From assembly GCF_900155865.1 (NCBI RefSeq), contig NZ_LT707006.1:5201208-5263911 (forward strand): 62,704 nt of DNA, in the 5' to 3' direction. Made by a program: the position numbers and the translations under genes. Under the pieces are notes generated by a model, which did not search any database, was not told where the DNA came from, and worked only from the letters and a program-made list of their open reading frames with translations. Below, one piece after another: positions 1-8,640 of this stretch. Each line of letters opens with the position of its first letter. The first letter of the stretch is position 1. This DNA is from Bacteroides bouchesdurhonensis (lineage in GTDB: Bacteria; Bacteroidota; Bacteroidia; Bacteroidales; Bacteroidaceae).

Positions 1-735
1 GATCATCTGGCTTTGACGTATAACGGTAACCGGTTGCAGGCAGTCAAGGATGCGGCAACAAACTCTGTCTATGGGAATGGTACGGAGTTTAAAGACGGCA
101 GTAACCAGACAACGGAATACACTTATGATAAAAATGGCAATCTGACTAAAGATTTAAACAAGGATATTAGTAAAATCGGATATAATCTTTTAAATTTGCC
201 TGATGAGGTAACCTTTGCCAACGGTAACAGTATCCGGTATGAGTATGCTGCTGACGGGACGAAGCTTCGTACGGTACACAAGACGGGTGCTACTACCTTG
301 ACAACGGATTACTGTGGGAATGCGGTCTATGAGAACGGGGTGTTGAGGATGCTGCTCAATGAGGCGGGGTATGTGAGTTTCCCGGACAGGAAGTTCCATT
401 TCTATTTGAAGGATCATCAGGGGAATGTAAGGGTTGTGGCAGACAAGGATGGTAATGTGGAGGAGATGAATGCGTATTATCCGTTTGGTGGAACGTTTAC
501 TTCAACTAATAGTGTTCAGCCTTACAAGTATAATGGTAAGGAGTTGGATGCGAAGAATGGGCTGAACTGGTATGAATATGGGGCGAGACAGTATGATGCC
601 GCGATAGGGAGGTGGCATGCAATAGTTCAAAAATGTGAAAAGTACAATTATTTGTCTCTATATGTTTACGTTTTTATATTTACTCTGTTTGGACATAAAA
701 AAGAAGGTACTAAGAAGCAGTTTCTTCGTTCCTAG
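1..735 (+). CDS. RHS-repeat protein, C-terminal fragment (5' end outside window)
   Basis: The open frame is already running at base 1, so this is the 3' part of a larger gene. Residues show YD/RHS repeats (for example EYTYDKNGNLTKDL) followed by an RHS-associated core with YYPFGG, YKYNGKELD, GLNWYEYGARQYD and GRWHA. In the family this core forms a shell around a variable C-terminal region. Here, right after GRWHA, the expected DPLAEKY-type continuation is missing. The frame instead reads about 35 AT-rich, low-complexity residues and ends inside the hairpin terminator of the opposing operon. I infer a truncated or displaced RHS 3' end rather than an intact toxin tail. It may still be expressed. 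Confidence 0.8.
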   Translation, partial: DHLALTYNGNRLQAVKDAATNSVYGNGTEFKDGSNQTTEYTYDKNGNLTKDLNKDISKIGYNLLNLPDEVTFANGNSIRYEYAADGTKLRTVHKTGATTLTTDYCGNAVYENGVLRMLLNEAGYVSFPDRKFHFYLKDHQGNVRVVADKDGNVEEMNAYYPFGGTFTSTNSVQPYKYNGKELDAKNGLNWYEYGARQYDAAIGRWHAIVQKCEKYNYLSLYVYVFIFTLFGHKKEGTKKQFLRS

Positions 736-743
736 TCACCTTC
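697..743 (-). terminator. Terminator of the CoA-transferase operon
   Basis: On the minus strand GAAGGT, ACTA and GAAG pair with CTTC, TAGT and ACCTTC (two small internal loops), followed directly by six T. It lies about 30 bases past the CoA-transferase stop codon. The last codons of the RHS fragment on the other strand run through it. Confidence 0.7.
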
Positions 744-775
744 CGGTAATCGCATATGTTGATTGTACTTTATAA

Positions 776-2275
776 TTATTTGCTATAAGCAGCCCAATCT
801 GTATTCTTCATATCACCACTCTTGGCAAGTTCGGCATGCATACCCAATGCTGCTTGAATAGCGTGTGGAGTCTGCGCTTTGTCTCCTGCCAGTTTGAGGT
901 AATCCCACAGCAATTGTTTGTAGTCAGGATGTGCACAGTTTTCGATGATAGCCTGTGCACGTTCTTTCGGGCTCTTTCCGCGCAGGTCGGCAACGCCTTG
1001 TTCAGTGATAACAATATTTACAGAATGCTCGCTGTGATCCTGGTGAGAAACCATCGGAACAATTGCACTAATCTTTCCTTCCTTCGCAACTGACGGACAG
1101 GTGAAGATCGAAATATAAGCATTCCGTGTAAAGTCTCCCGAGCCACCAATACCATTCATCATCTTTGTTCCTCCGATATGAGTAGAATTCACATTACCGT
1201 AAAGGTCTACTTCGATAGCAGTATTGATAGAAATGACACCGAGGCGACGAACCACTTCAGGACTATTGGAGATTTCCGACGGACGGAGAACCAATTTGTC
1301 GCGGAAGAAATCCATATCATTGTAAACACCTTCCAGACAGTCATTGGTAACAGTTAAAGAACAAGCACTACCAAACTTGATACGTCCTTCACGAATCAAA
1401 CCGATTACAGAGTTCTGGATCACTTCAGTGTACATTTCGAATGGAGGAATTGTTTTGTCACGTCCCAATGCACCGAGTACAGCGTTAGCGATATTTCCTA
1501 CTCCTGATTGCAAAGGAAGGAAACTTGCAGGAATAATTCCACGTTTCATGTCAGCAGCAAGGAAGTCGGCAACATTTTGACCGATTTTATCAGTCAATGG
1601 ATCAGCAGCAGCAAAAGAACGTGCTTCGTCCGGCTTATTTGTTTCTACCACACCGATAATCTTTTTGGGGTCTACCTGAATATAAGGTAATCCGATACGG
1701 TCACTTGGCTTGTAGATAGGAATTTCGCGACGGTAAGGCGGGTCCAGAGGTTCGTATACGTCGTGCAATCCCATACCAGCTTTGCTATGTGCGCTGTTCA
1801 ACTCAACGATAATCTGGTCTGCCAGACGACAAATAGTAGGAGAGATACCACCGGCAGCGGTCAGGTAAATCTTACCGTCCGGAGTCAGTTCGCAAGCTTC
1901 GATGATGGCAACATTTACTTTGCCCATGAAACCGTAGCGTACTTCTTGTGCCATTTGCGACAAATGGATATCGTTGTAAGCAATCTCTCCGTTGTTTACA
2001 GCTTTGCGGAAGTCGGAATTCGTTGTGTAAGGAGCCCGGTAACGAATTGCTTTGGCGCGTGCCATCACTCCGTCACATGATTCTCCTGTGGAAGCTCCTG
2101 TGAATATACCCACTTGAAAAGGATTACCTTTTACGTGCTCTGCCTCAGCTATTTTTGCAAGTTCGGCTGTAACAGCCTTAGCGGTTCCTGCAGGAGTAAA
2201 TCCGCTCAAACCGATGTTGTAGCCATGTTTGATCAGGCTTGCAGCTTCTGCTGCTGAAATAAGATTGAATGACAT
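776..2275 (-). CDS. Acetyl-CoA hydrolase/transferase family protein (likely succinyl-CoA:acetate CoA-transferase)
   Basis: A 499-residue protein, full length for the acetyl-CoA hydrolase/transferase family. Family members move CoA between acyl groups, typically succinyl-CoA and acetate, through a glutamyl-CoA intermediate. The likely catalytic Glu is in MYTEVIQNSV (around residue 290). GGSGDFTRNAYISIFTCPS and VADLRGKSPKERA are typical of the C-terminal half. In a Bacteroides fermenting to succinate, propionate and acetate this would link CoA recycling with acetate formation (inference). It follows a small membrane-anchored protein by 57 bases, probably in one operon, and is closed by the hairpin at 697-743. 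Substrate choice cannot be read from sequence alone. Confidence 0.88.
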   Translation of the reverse strand: MSFNLISAAEAASLIKHGYNIGLSGFTPAGTAKAVTAELAKIAEAEHVKGNPFQVGIFTGASTGESCDGVMARAKAIRYRAPYTTNSDFRKAVNNGEIAYNDIHLSQMAQEVRYGFMGKVNVAIIEACELTPDGKIYLTAAGGISPTICRLADQIIVELNSAHSKAGMGLHDVYEPLDPPYRREIPIYKPSDRIGLPYIQVDPKKIIGVVETNKPDEARSFAAADPLTDKIGQNVADFLAADMKRGIIPASFLPLQSGVGNIANAVLGALGRDKTIPPFEMYTEVIQNSVIGLIREGRIKFGSACSLTVTNDCLEGVYNDMDFFRDKLVLRPSEISNSPEVVRRLGVISINTAIEVDLYGNVNSTHIGGTKMMNGIGGSGDFTRNAYISIFTCPSVAKEGKISAIVPMVSHQDHSEHSVNIVITEQGVADLRGKSPKERAQAIIENCAHPDYKQLLWDYLKLAGDKAQTPHAIQAALGMHAELAKSGDMKNTDWAAYSK

Positions 2276-2332
2276 AAATAGTATAAATTCGTGTTAGATT
2301 ACAATTTTCTTTTATAGGTTCTTACTTTCTCG

Positions 2333-2782
2333 TTAATACTTACGGTGCATGATTTCTCCCCAGATGATAGCACGTCGTGCTTCTTCAATGGAGTGGATAG
2401 CAAAGTCCTCTTCGTTTTCTGAGGGTTCCAGAGAAACGGTAGATGAAGAAATATGCGGGTGACTCGATTGAGATTCAGCATTCTGTTGTGCAACGTTATT
2501 TTCGGAGCCAAACTGTGCGGCATGCTTTTTCTGGTTCTTTGGTTTTTGTGAAGGAGAAGTAGATTTCTTCGGAGTTGTTGCCGGTTGGAAGATATCTTTG
2601 GGTGAGAATATTTTGCCCCACGCCTCAGGCAAGGGAACAGTATCCGGAACTGTTTCAACAGTGGATTGCGTAGGAGGGACAGAACGTTTATCTTCTGTAT
2701 GATCAACTGTTTTTCTTATCGATTTGACTATTCCTACAATAATAACACCTGCTAGCAAAAGAAACTTAAAAATATCTTCCAT
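2333..2782 (-). CDS. Hypothetical membrane-anchored protein
   Basis: 149 residues that match no family I can name. Residues 5-22 (FKFLLLAGVIIVGIVKSI) form one membrane segment at the N terminus. The rest is charged, low in complexity and rich in Ser, Pro, Lys and Glu, so probably disordered, ending in a more ordered piece (SIEEARRAIIWGEIMHRKY). It precedes the CoA-transferase gene by 57 bases and has a promoter-like TACCTTTG on its strand just upstream, so the two probably share a transcript. A second overlapping frame over the same bases (2299-2706) lacks any such pattern and is a shadow. Confidence 0.6.
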   Translation of the reverse strand: MEDIFKFLLLAGVIIVGIVKSIRKTVDHTEDKRSVPPTQSTVETVPDTVPLPEAWGKIFSPKDIFQPATTPKKSTSPSQKPKNQKKHAAQFGSENNVAQQNAESQSSHPHISSSTVSLEPSENEEDFAIHSIEEARRAIIWGEIMHRKY

Positions 2783-2810
2783 AATGTTGCATTTCTAAAT
2801 AGTTGTCCGC

Positions 2811-2818
2811 CAAAGGTA
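2811..2818 (-). promoter_or_regulatory. Bacteroides -7 box for the CoA-transferase operon
   Basis: Minus strand reads TACCTTTG, a match to TAnnTTTG, about 30 bases before the ATG at 2782. No clear -33 TTTG was seen. Confidence 0.55.
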
Positions 2819-2854
2819 AATATAATATCTGATTCAAGCTAACTTTTTGGTATG

Positions 2855-2891
2855 AAAAAAGGGCAGCTTCACAGCTCCCCTTAATTTTTTT
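2855..2891. terminator. Bidirectional hairpin terminator
   Basis: GGG-AGCT pairs with AGCT-CCC with a one-base bulge and a four-base loop. A run of A precedes it and a run of T follows, so it can act on either strand. It most likely ends the leftward sigma-factor operon that stops at 3172. The rest of 2892-3171 holds only a possible 12-codon ORF and AT-rich sequence. Confidence 0.6.
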
Positions 2892-2907
2892 AACCTAAAC
2901 CTTAACT

Positions 2908-2946
2908 ATGAAAAAATCTAATGTTTCTTTCATTGCACAAAAGTGA
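2908..2946 (+). other. Possible 12-residue mini-ORF after the hairpin
   Basis: Directly downstream of the bidirectional hairpin, an ATG preceded by AACCTAAACCTTAACT opens a frame encoding MKKSNVSFIAQK and a stop. No larger gene follows on this strand. It could be a relic of a leader cassette or chance. Coding status is weak. Confidence 0.2.
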
Positions 2947-3171
2947 AAAATAAAATTAAAAATACCAAGGAATAAGCTTAGAAATGTTTATTCTATTAAC
3001 ATTAATTACAATTTTATCCTTTGAAATACAAGTTCTTGCTTTATTGGGGGCGAATAAAGTAGAAGGGACTAATAATTCTTTGTACGATACTTACATATTA
3101 TATTCTTAAAAGTATAATTATCATTTTGGATATAGGATTTTACTGATTCGTATAATTAACTTCTAAAATCT

Positions 3172-3648
3172 CTACTTTTTAGGAGTTGTCTTCGTAATTT
3201 CCTGCATCTCTTTCAGTGTGAAACTGCCCAATAGCCGCATGACCGTAAAATCATCCTCTGTCGAATCTGCTATCATAACCATTTCGCTGATAAGATTCCC
3301 TTTTTGTTTGATATAGAAATTTACTTTTGTATTTTCGTCTTTTATCCGCATTAACTCTTCATACTCCTTCTTCATCAGGGCAGTAAAATCTTTCTTCATA
3401 CTTTCCTTTATATTTTTGTCTTCAGAGGTGAGGATATGGAGGGATTCTATTTTGCTTTTCATATTCTCTAAGTTCAATCCCGGAGTATTGACAGAAGGCA
3501 TCATCTGGAACATTTTCTTCGTGATGAAGACAGAGGTCACATTCTCTTTATCGGCATATTTGTCGAACAACGTATTTTGGGCAAAACAAAGATTTGCGCA
3601 AAACAACAATATTAGGGTATATAAATATCTCTTGGTCATATCATTCAT
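3172..3648 (-). CDS. DUF4252 secreted protein (last gene of sigma operon)
   Basis: 158 residues with a signal peptide (YLYTLILLFCANLCFAQ, cleavage likely near residue 24) and a DUF4252-type body (LFDKYADKENVTSVFITKKMF, then MIADSTEDDFTVMRLLGSF). DUF4252 proteins are small Bacteroidetes proteins of unknown function, usually beside ECF sigma and anti-sigma genes, as here. The start overlaps the end of the preceding anti-sigma-like gene by a few bases, suggesting translational coupling. It is a paralogue of the operon's first gene (4558-5010), so the pair brackets the regulator genes. Probably periplasmic or surface-facing. Confidence 0.75.
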   Translation of the reverse strand: MNDMTKRYLYTLILLFCANLCFAQNTLFDKYADKENVTSVFITKKMFQMMPSVNTPGLNLENMKSKIESLHILTSEDKNIKESMKKDFTALMKKEYEELMRIKDENTKVNFYIKQKGNLISEMVMIADSTEDDFTVMRLLGSFTLKEMQEITKTTPKK

Positions 3649-4063
3649 TGTTTAATTGTTTATTTAATATTTTATTCACCTTATAAATCTCTTCACTGGT
3701 TTTATTGACTTTGGTAAGTCCTTTATTCAAGTTTGCCGACATCATAGCCAAAGCATTTTGAGCAACGGTCGCTGCTTCTTGCGGGTCGGTATATGTATCG
3801 GTCAGAGATGTTTCAGGACTATTCGTTTCAGAAAAGACGAATAGTACGGCACCGAGTATAGTGGCAGCTATTCCTCCCGCCCAAAAGAATAATCGTCGTT
3901 TAGGTGAGAATCTCTTGCCAGCATTCCTTGTCCTGCCGGCTTGCATTTCTTCCTTCGCCAGAAGATCAATCTTCCGTTCCAGCCTTTCCGATAGACCATC
4001 CGGTAGAGATGATTCCTCACGTAATGCTTTGTTTATTAATTCTTCTATTCTCTTCTCATCCAT
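3641..4063 (-). CDS. Anti-sigma-factor-like membrane protein
   Basis: About 140 residues. I chose the ATG giving MDEKRIEELINKALREE, which overlaps the sigma-factor stop by a few bases; an in-frame ATG six codons earlier also exists. The N-terminal third is charged and helical and would face the cytoplasm. One membrane segment follows (LFFWAGGIAATILGAVLFVF), then a short outer part. This layout, directly behind an ECF sigma gene, suggests an anti-sigma factor that holds the sigma at the membrane. There is no recognisable zinc anti-sigma motif, so the role rests on context. Confidence 0.6.
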   Translation of the reverse strand: MDEKRIEELINKALREESSLPDGLSERLERKIDLLAKEEMQAGRTRNAGKRFSPKRRLFFWAGGIAATILGAVLFVFSETNSPETSLTDTYTDPQEAATVAQNALAMMSANLNKGLTKVNKTSEEIYKVNKILNKQLNNE

Positions 4064-4583
4064 AATTGTTTGATTTATCAAATTTCTCTCGAATAAATTT
4101 CCTTGCCCGAAAAAGCAAAGTTCGTATGTTCGCGGTACTTAGTCCTGTTAGCTGCTCAATCTCCTCGTAGGAATAGTTTTCCATACTGTATAAGCGTAGT
4201 ACTTGTCGCTGGTTATTAGGCAGCAGTTCGATTAACTTATGAACATACCGGATATCGTCTTTCTCTTCCTGCTCTTTCTCCGGTGACGAGTCGGTTGCAA
4301 GCACAATCTTTTCTAATGATTCCTCCCCTTCATTGTGTCGTGCTCTGGGTGAGCGAAGAAAATCCAAGCAGAGATTCTTGACCAGTGTTACTGAAAATGC
4401 TTCCGGATTCAAAACACCTGCTAGTTCATCCCGTTTGTTCCACAACTTACAGTAAGCTTCTTGGAGGATATCTTCTGCATCTGCCTGGTTCTCTACTAAA
4501 GCGTAAGCAATCCGGTAGAGTTTAGGGTGAAACGGGAGAAACCGTTTTTTGAATATCTCAACGTCCATTGTCTTTACGGTCAT
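4056..4583 (-). CDS. ECF-type RNA polymerase sigma factor
   Basis: About 175 residues with sigma region 2 (FHPKLYRIAYALVENQADAED, ILQEAYCKLW) and region 4 with its helix-turn-helix (LLPNNQRQVLRLYSMENYSY, EEIEQLTGLS, IRTLLFRARKFI). It would direct RNA polymerase to a small regulon, perhaps including its own operon. The gene starts inside the end of the upstream DUF4252 gene. ATG at 4583 (GGAAAG nearby) or at 4568 (MDVEIF) both fit. The longer frame to 4640 lies wholly within the preceding gene and was not used. Downstream, the anti-sigma-like gene overlaps its stop. Confidence 0.85.
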   Translation of the reverse strand: MTVKTMDVEIFKKRFLPFHPKLYRIAYALVENQADAEDILQEAYCKLWNKRDELAGVLNPEAFSVTLVKNLCLDFLRSPRARHNEGEESLEKIVLATDSSPEKEQEEKDDIRYVHKLIELLPNNQRQVLRLYSMENYSYEEIEQLTGLSTANIRTLLFRARKFIREKFDKSNNYG

Positions 4584-5010
4584 TGGTAAACTTTCCCATA
4601 TGCTGAGGATCCATATTTCCCTTGATACGAATGAGTGCATAATCGTCTCCGGTTGTGAGAATCACTAGTTCTCGAATCTTGTTCTCCTCCATTTTGACTA
4701 AGATTCTCGTACGACTGTTATTCTTGTTGGATTTGATCATTGTTTCATATGCCGGATCCTTCAGGTTCTTGATCGCGGTCTCCAGACGTTCCTTCACATT
4801 CTGTTTACAGTCATTGAATCTTAAAATTTCTATGCCTTCCACTCCCATTGACTTTTTGAATAAAGCAAGCTTCATTGCTATGGTATCCATATTGACAGAA
4901 GTAATATCACTCTCTGTCCGGAAGTTTTTGAATAACTGGTCCACCTTCTGTTGCCCGTAACTCAATTGGGCAATAAGAGCGATTGTAGCTATCACAAGTA
5001 TTTTTTTCAT
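4558..5010 (-). CDS. DUF4252 secreted protein (first gene of sigma operon)
   Basis: 150 residues with a signal peptide (MKKILVIATIALIAQLSYG, cut near residue 19) and a DUF4252 body (VDQLFKNFRTESDITSVNMD, then LVILTTGDDYALIRIKGNM). First of four overlapping leftward genes: DUF4252, sigma, anti-sigma-like, DUF4252. The family's function is unknown. Its constant company with ECF regulators suggests an envelope component or signal for the sigma system (inference). Confidence 0.75.
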   Translation of the reverse strand: MKKILVIATIALIAQLSYGQQKVDQLFKNFRTESDITSVNMDTIAMKLALFKKSMGVEGIEILRFNDCKQNVKERLETAIKNLKDPAYETMIKSNKNNSRTRILVKMEENKIRELVILTTGDDYALIRIKGNMDPQHMGKFTNDRKDNGR

Positions 5011-5244
5011 TGTACTCAGTATTTTATGTTAATATCTTATAGCCCTTCGTTTGCGCGCTTTTTGAGGGACTTTCAATAGGGAGACGAGATAAGGAACGGG
5101 TTTGTTACAAAATAAATGAAAAAATATGAGTTATCGTCTTTCGAAAGCAAACAAATTGTGTTTTCTTGCTCTGGTTTTCGATGAATTTTAGTTTGTTTAC
5201 CTTGAATTTCAGTTCATTTTTATGATGAATTGAAAGCGAAGCCG

Positions 5245-5252
5245 TATCTTTG
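5245..5252 (+). promoter_or_regulatory. -7 box of miaB
   Basis: TATCTTTG, a full match to TAnnTTTG, 25 bases before the miaB ATG, in the divergent gap between the DUF4252 operon and miaB. Confidence 0.65.
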
Positions 5253-5277
5253 CAGACGAATTTAACAAGAATAACAT

Positions 5278-6648
5278 ATGAATGAACTGACGGGAGCGGA
5301 CTTTAAATCCGCAACTGCTGATGACAACAAGAAGTTGTTTATCGAAACTTATGGCTGCCAGATGAATGTAGCCGACAGTGAGGTGATAGCCTCCGTGATG
5401 AAGATGGCGGGTTATTCGGTAGCCGATACGCTTGAGGAAGCTGATGCAGTGTTTATGAACACTTGTTCTATCCGTGACAATGCGGAACAGAAGATTCTTA
5501 ACCGCTTAGAGTTTTTCCACTCACTGAAGAAAAAGAAGAAACGCCTGATTGTGGGTGTATTAGGTTGTATGGCAGAACGTGTGAAGGATGATTTGATAAC
5601 AAATCATCATGTAGACTTGGTAGTAGGTCCGGACGCTTATCTGACACTTCCTGATTTGATTGCAGCTGTGGAAGCCGGCGAGAAAGCGATTAATGTGGAA
5701 CTTTCCACTACCGAAACCTACCGCGATGTGATTCCTTCCCGGATTTGTGGAAATCATATTTCAGGCTTTGTTTCTATCATGCGCGGGTGCAATAATTTTT
5801 GTACATATTGTATTGTGCCTTATACACGCGGGCGTGAACGTAGTCGTGATGTGGAAAGTATCTTGAATGAAGTAGCCGATCTGGTATCGAAAGGTTATAA
5901 AGAAGTTACTTTGCTGGGACAAAACGTAAACTCCTACCGTTTTGAGAAAACCTCTGGGGAAGTGGTAACATTTCCGATGTTGCTCCGTACTGTAGCCGAA
6001 GCCGCTCCAGGAGTACGTGTTCGTTTCACAACTTCTCATCCGAAGGATATGAGTGATGAAACGTTGGAAGTAATTGCTCAAATGCCGAATGTTTGCAAAC
6101 ATATCCATTTGCCGGTACAGAGCGGAAGTTCTCGTATCTTAAAACTGATGAATCGTAAATATACTCGTGAATGGTATTTAGAGCGGGTAGCTGCTATCAA
6201 ACGTATCATTCCCGAATGTGGGCTGACTACTGATATTTTCTCCGGTTTTCATTCTGAAACGGAAGAAGATCATCAATTATCTCTTTCCCTGATGGAAGAA
6301 TGTGGATATGATGCTGCTTTTATGTTTAAATATTCCGAACGTCCGGGTACGTATGCTTCCAAACATCTTGAAGATAATGTGCCGGAAGATGTGAAAGTTC
6401 GTCGCCTGAACGAAATCATTGCTTTGCAAAATCGGCTGTCGGCAGAGGCTAACCAGCGGTGTGTCGGTAAGACCTATGAAGTGTTGGTAGAGGGGGTATC
6501 CAAGCGTTCGAGAGATCAACTTTTTGGGCGTACAGAGCAGAATCGGGTGGTTGTGTTTGATAGAGGAACACATCGTGTCGGTGATTTTGTGAATGTGCGT
6601 ATCATGGAAGCGAGTTCAGCAACGCTAAAGGGAGAAGAAGTGTTATAG
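5278..6648 (+). CDS. miaB: tRNA-2-methylthio-N6-dimethylallyladenosine synthase
   Basis: 456 residues, normal for MiaB. It adds the 2-methylthio group to i6A37 in tRNAs reading UNN codons, using radical SAM chemistry and two [4Fe-4S] clusters. The auxiliary-cluster cysteines are seen in ETYGCQMN (about C27), FMNTCSIRDN and VLGCMAERV. The radical SAM motif is GCNNFCTYC (around residue 170), followed by YTRGRERSRD. The C-terminal TRAM region (from about residue 385) is present. It opens the long rightward housekeeping run and has its own promoter. It fits with the other tRNA-modification genes in the window (truB, queA, queG, mnmD, mnmG). Confidence 0.95.
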   Translation: MNELTGADFKSATADDNKKLFIETYGCQMNVADSEVIASVMKMAGYSVADTLEEADAVFMNTCSIRDNAEQKILNRLEFFHSLKKKKKRLIVGVLGCMAERVKDDLITNHHVDLVVGPDAYLTLPDLIAAVEAGEKAINVELSTTETYRDVIPSRICGNHISGFVSIMRGCNNFCTYCIVPYTRGRERSRDVESILNEVADLVSKGYKEVTLLGQNVNSYRFEKTSGEVVTFPMLLRTVAEAAPGVRVRFTTSHPKDMSDETLEVIAQMPNVCKHIHLPVQSGSSRILKLMNRKYTREWYLERVAAIKRIIPECGLTTDIFSGFHSETEEDHQLSLSLMEECGYDAAFMFKYSERPGTYASKHLEDNVPEDVKVRRLNEIIALQNRLSAEANQRCVGKTYEVLVEGVSKRSRDQLFGRTEQNRVVVFDRGTHRVGDFVNVRIMEASSATLKGEEVL

Positions 6649-6784
6649 ACTTATCCCTCCTTCTTTCTATTAAAAGTCCTTAAAGAAAGGTTATTACGTC
6701 ACTTTTTATTTGTTTCTTTGCACCAAATTAGGGTATAGTGTTGTCTTTTGATTGGAGGGCAACACTTAATTTTGTGCAGAATTA

Positions 6785-7684
6785 ATGGAGAAACTCACTA
6801 TAAATGCTTGTCCGTTGTGTGGTAGTACGCACTTGAAAGGTGTCATGACTTGCACGGATTTTTATGCTTCGGGCGAACAGTTTGAACTGTATTCGTGTGA
6901 AGATTGCGGATTTACATTCACGCAAGATGTTCCGGTGGAAGCAGAAATTGGCAAGTATTATGAGACTCCCGATTACATATCTCATACTGATACGCGCAAA
7001 GGCGCGATGAATTCCGTTTATCACTATGTACGTTCTTATATGCTGGGCCGTAAAGCGCGTCTGGTAGCAAAAGAAGCATATCGTAAAACGGGGCGTCTGC
7101 TCGATATCGGAACAGGGACCGGTTATTTTGCAGATACCATGTTGCGTCGTGGATGGCAAGTGGAAGCGGTGGAAAAGAGTCCGCAGGCACGTGCTTTTGC
7201 ATTAGAACATTTTGGCTTGGAAGTAAAGCCGGAGTCGGCTTTGAAGGAGTTTGAGCCGGGCAGCTTCGATGTAATTACACTCTGGCACGTGATGGAGCAT
7301 TTGGAGTCACTTAATGAAACATGGGAGTTGCTTCGTGAGTTGCTGACTGAAAAAGGTTTGTTGATTGTGGCAGTACCTAATTGTTCTTCTTATGATGCAG
7401 AGCATTATAAAGAATATTGGGCGGCTTATGATGTGCCCCGTCACCTTTGGCACTTTACTCCTACTACTATTCAGAAGTTGGCTTCCCGTCATGGCTTTAT
7501 TATGGCAGCCCGTCATCCGATGCCGTTTGATGGATTCTATGTATCCATGCTGAGTGAAAAACATCGTGGTAATTCTTTCAGCTTCCTGAAAGGTATGTAT
7601 GTAGGAAGCATGGCTTGGCTCAGTGCAATGGGACGTAAAGAACGTAGTAGTTCTATGATTTATGTATTTCGGAAAAAAAGATAA
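6785..7684 (+). CDS. Class I SAM-dependent methyltransferase with N-terminal zinc ribbon
   Basis: 299 residues. The first 45 hold two Cys pairs (CPLCGSTHLKG and YSCEDCGFTF), a likely zinc ribbon. A class I methyltransferase fold follows, with SAM motif LLDIGTGTGYFADTM (about residue 105) and DVITLWHVMEHL. The substrate is not evident; relatives include sugar and small-molecule methyltransferases. It precedes ftsX by three bases and so is translated from the same transcript. A TAATTTTG box lies only about ten bases before the ATG, too close to be a convincing promoter. Confidence 0.8.
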   Translation: MEKLTINACPLCGSTHLKGVMTCTDFYASGEQFELYSCEDCGFTFTQDVPVEAEIGKYYETPDYISHTDTRKGAMNSVYHYVRSYMLGRKARLVAKEAYRKTGRLLDIGTGTGYFADTMLRRGWQVEAVEKSPQARAFALEHFGLEVKPESALKEFEPGSFDVITLWHVMEHLESLNETWELLRELLTEKGLLIVAVPNCSSYDAEHYKEYWAAYDVPRHLWHFTPTTIQKLASRHGFIMAARHPMPFDGFYVSMLSEKHRGNSFSFLKGMYVGSMAWLSAMGRKERSSSMIYVFRKKR

Positions 7685-7687
7685 CGC

Positions 7688-8569
7688 ATGGGAAATAAGA
7701 ACAGACATAAACCGACCTCACTTTTCGACATGCAGTTTATCACGTCGAGTATCAGTACGACACTAGTATTGTTGTTGCTGGGACTGGTTGTGTTTTTTGT
7801 GCTGGCAGCGCATAATCTTTCTGTATATGTACGCGAAAATATCAGTTTCTCTGTTCTGATCAGCGATGATATGAAGGAGGTAGATATTCTGAAACTTCAG
7901 AAGAAGTTGAATAAAGAAGCTTTTGTGAAGGAATCCGAATATATATCCAAGAAACAGGCTTTGAAAGAACAGACCGAAGCCATGGGAACTGATCCGGAAG
8001 AGTTTCTTGGATATAATCCTTTTACGGCTTCTCTCGAAATAAAACTTCACTCTGATTATGCAAACTCGGATAGCATTGCGAAAATTGAGAAGATAATCAA
8101 AAAGAATTCTAACATACAGGATGTGTTATACCGGAAAGAACTGATTGACGCTGTCAATGAGAATATTCGGAATATCAGCCTTGTGTTGTTGGCACTCGCG
8201 GTGGTACTGACATTTATTTCTTTTGCATTGATAAACAATACGATCAGGCTTGCGATTTATTCCAAGCGTTTCCTGATTCATACAATGAAGTTGGTGGGAG
8301 CCAGTTGGGGATTTATCCGGCGTCCGTTCCTTCGGAAAAATGTGTGGAGTGGGGTGTTTGCAGCAGTGATAGCCGATACAATATTGATGGGTGCTGCTTA
8401 TTGGGCAGTGACGTATGAACGGGAGTTGATTCAGGTCATTACTCCTGAGGTGATGTTGATTGTATGCGGAAGTGTGCTGGTGTTTGGAATAGTGATTACC
8501 TGGCTGTGCGCTTACATTTCTATCAATAAATACTTGAGGATGAAAGCAAATACGTTATACTATATTTGA
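7688..8569 (+). CDS. ftsX: FtsX-like cell division ABC permease
   Basis: 293 residues with the FtsX layout: a cytoplasmic N terminus, a first membrane helix (about residues 17-38), a periplasmic loop (NISFSVLISDDMKEVDILKL), then three C-terminal membrane helices. With FtsE, FtsX couples ATP hydrolysis to peptidoglycan hydrolase activation at the divisome. No ftsE is adjacent. It follows the methyltransferase by three bases and is followed by DUF3098 and uppP, a cell-envelope grouping. Confidence 0.85.
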   Translation: MGNKNRHKPTSLFDMQFITSSISTTLVLLLLGLVVFFVLAAHNLSVYVRENISFSVLISDDMKEVDILKLQKKLNKEAFVKESEYISKKQALKEQTEAMGTDPEEFLGYNPFTASLEIKLHSDYANSDSIAKIEKIIKKNSNIQDVLYRKELIDAVNENIRNISLVLLALAVVLTFISFALINNTIRLAIYSKRFLIHTMKLVGASWGFIRRPFLRKNVWSGVFAAVIADTILMGAAYWAVTYERELIQVITPEVMLIVCGSVLVFGIVITWLCAYISINKYLRMKANTLYYI

Positions 8570-8640
8570 TATAGTTGTAATGTTAAGGGGGATTTATAAT
8601 AGTTGATTCTTGGATTTTTAATTAATAATTAAATAAAACT

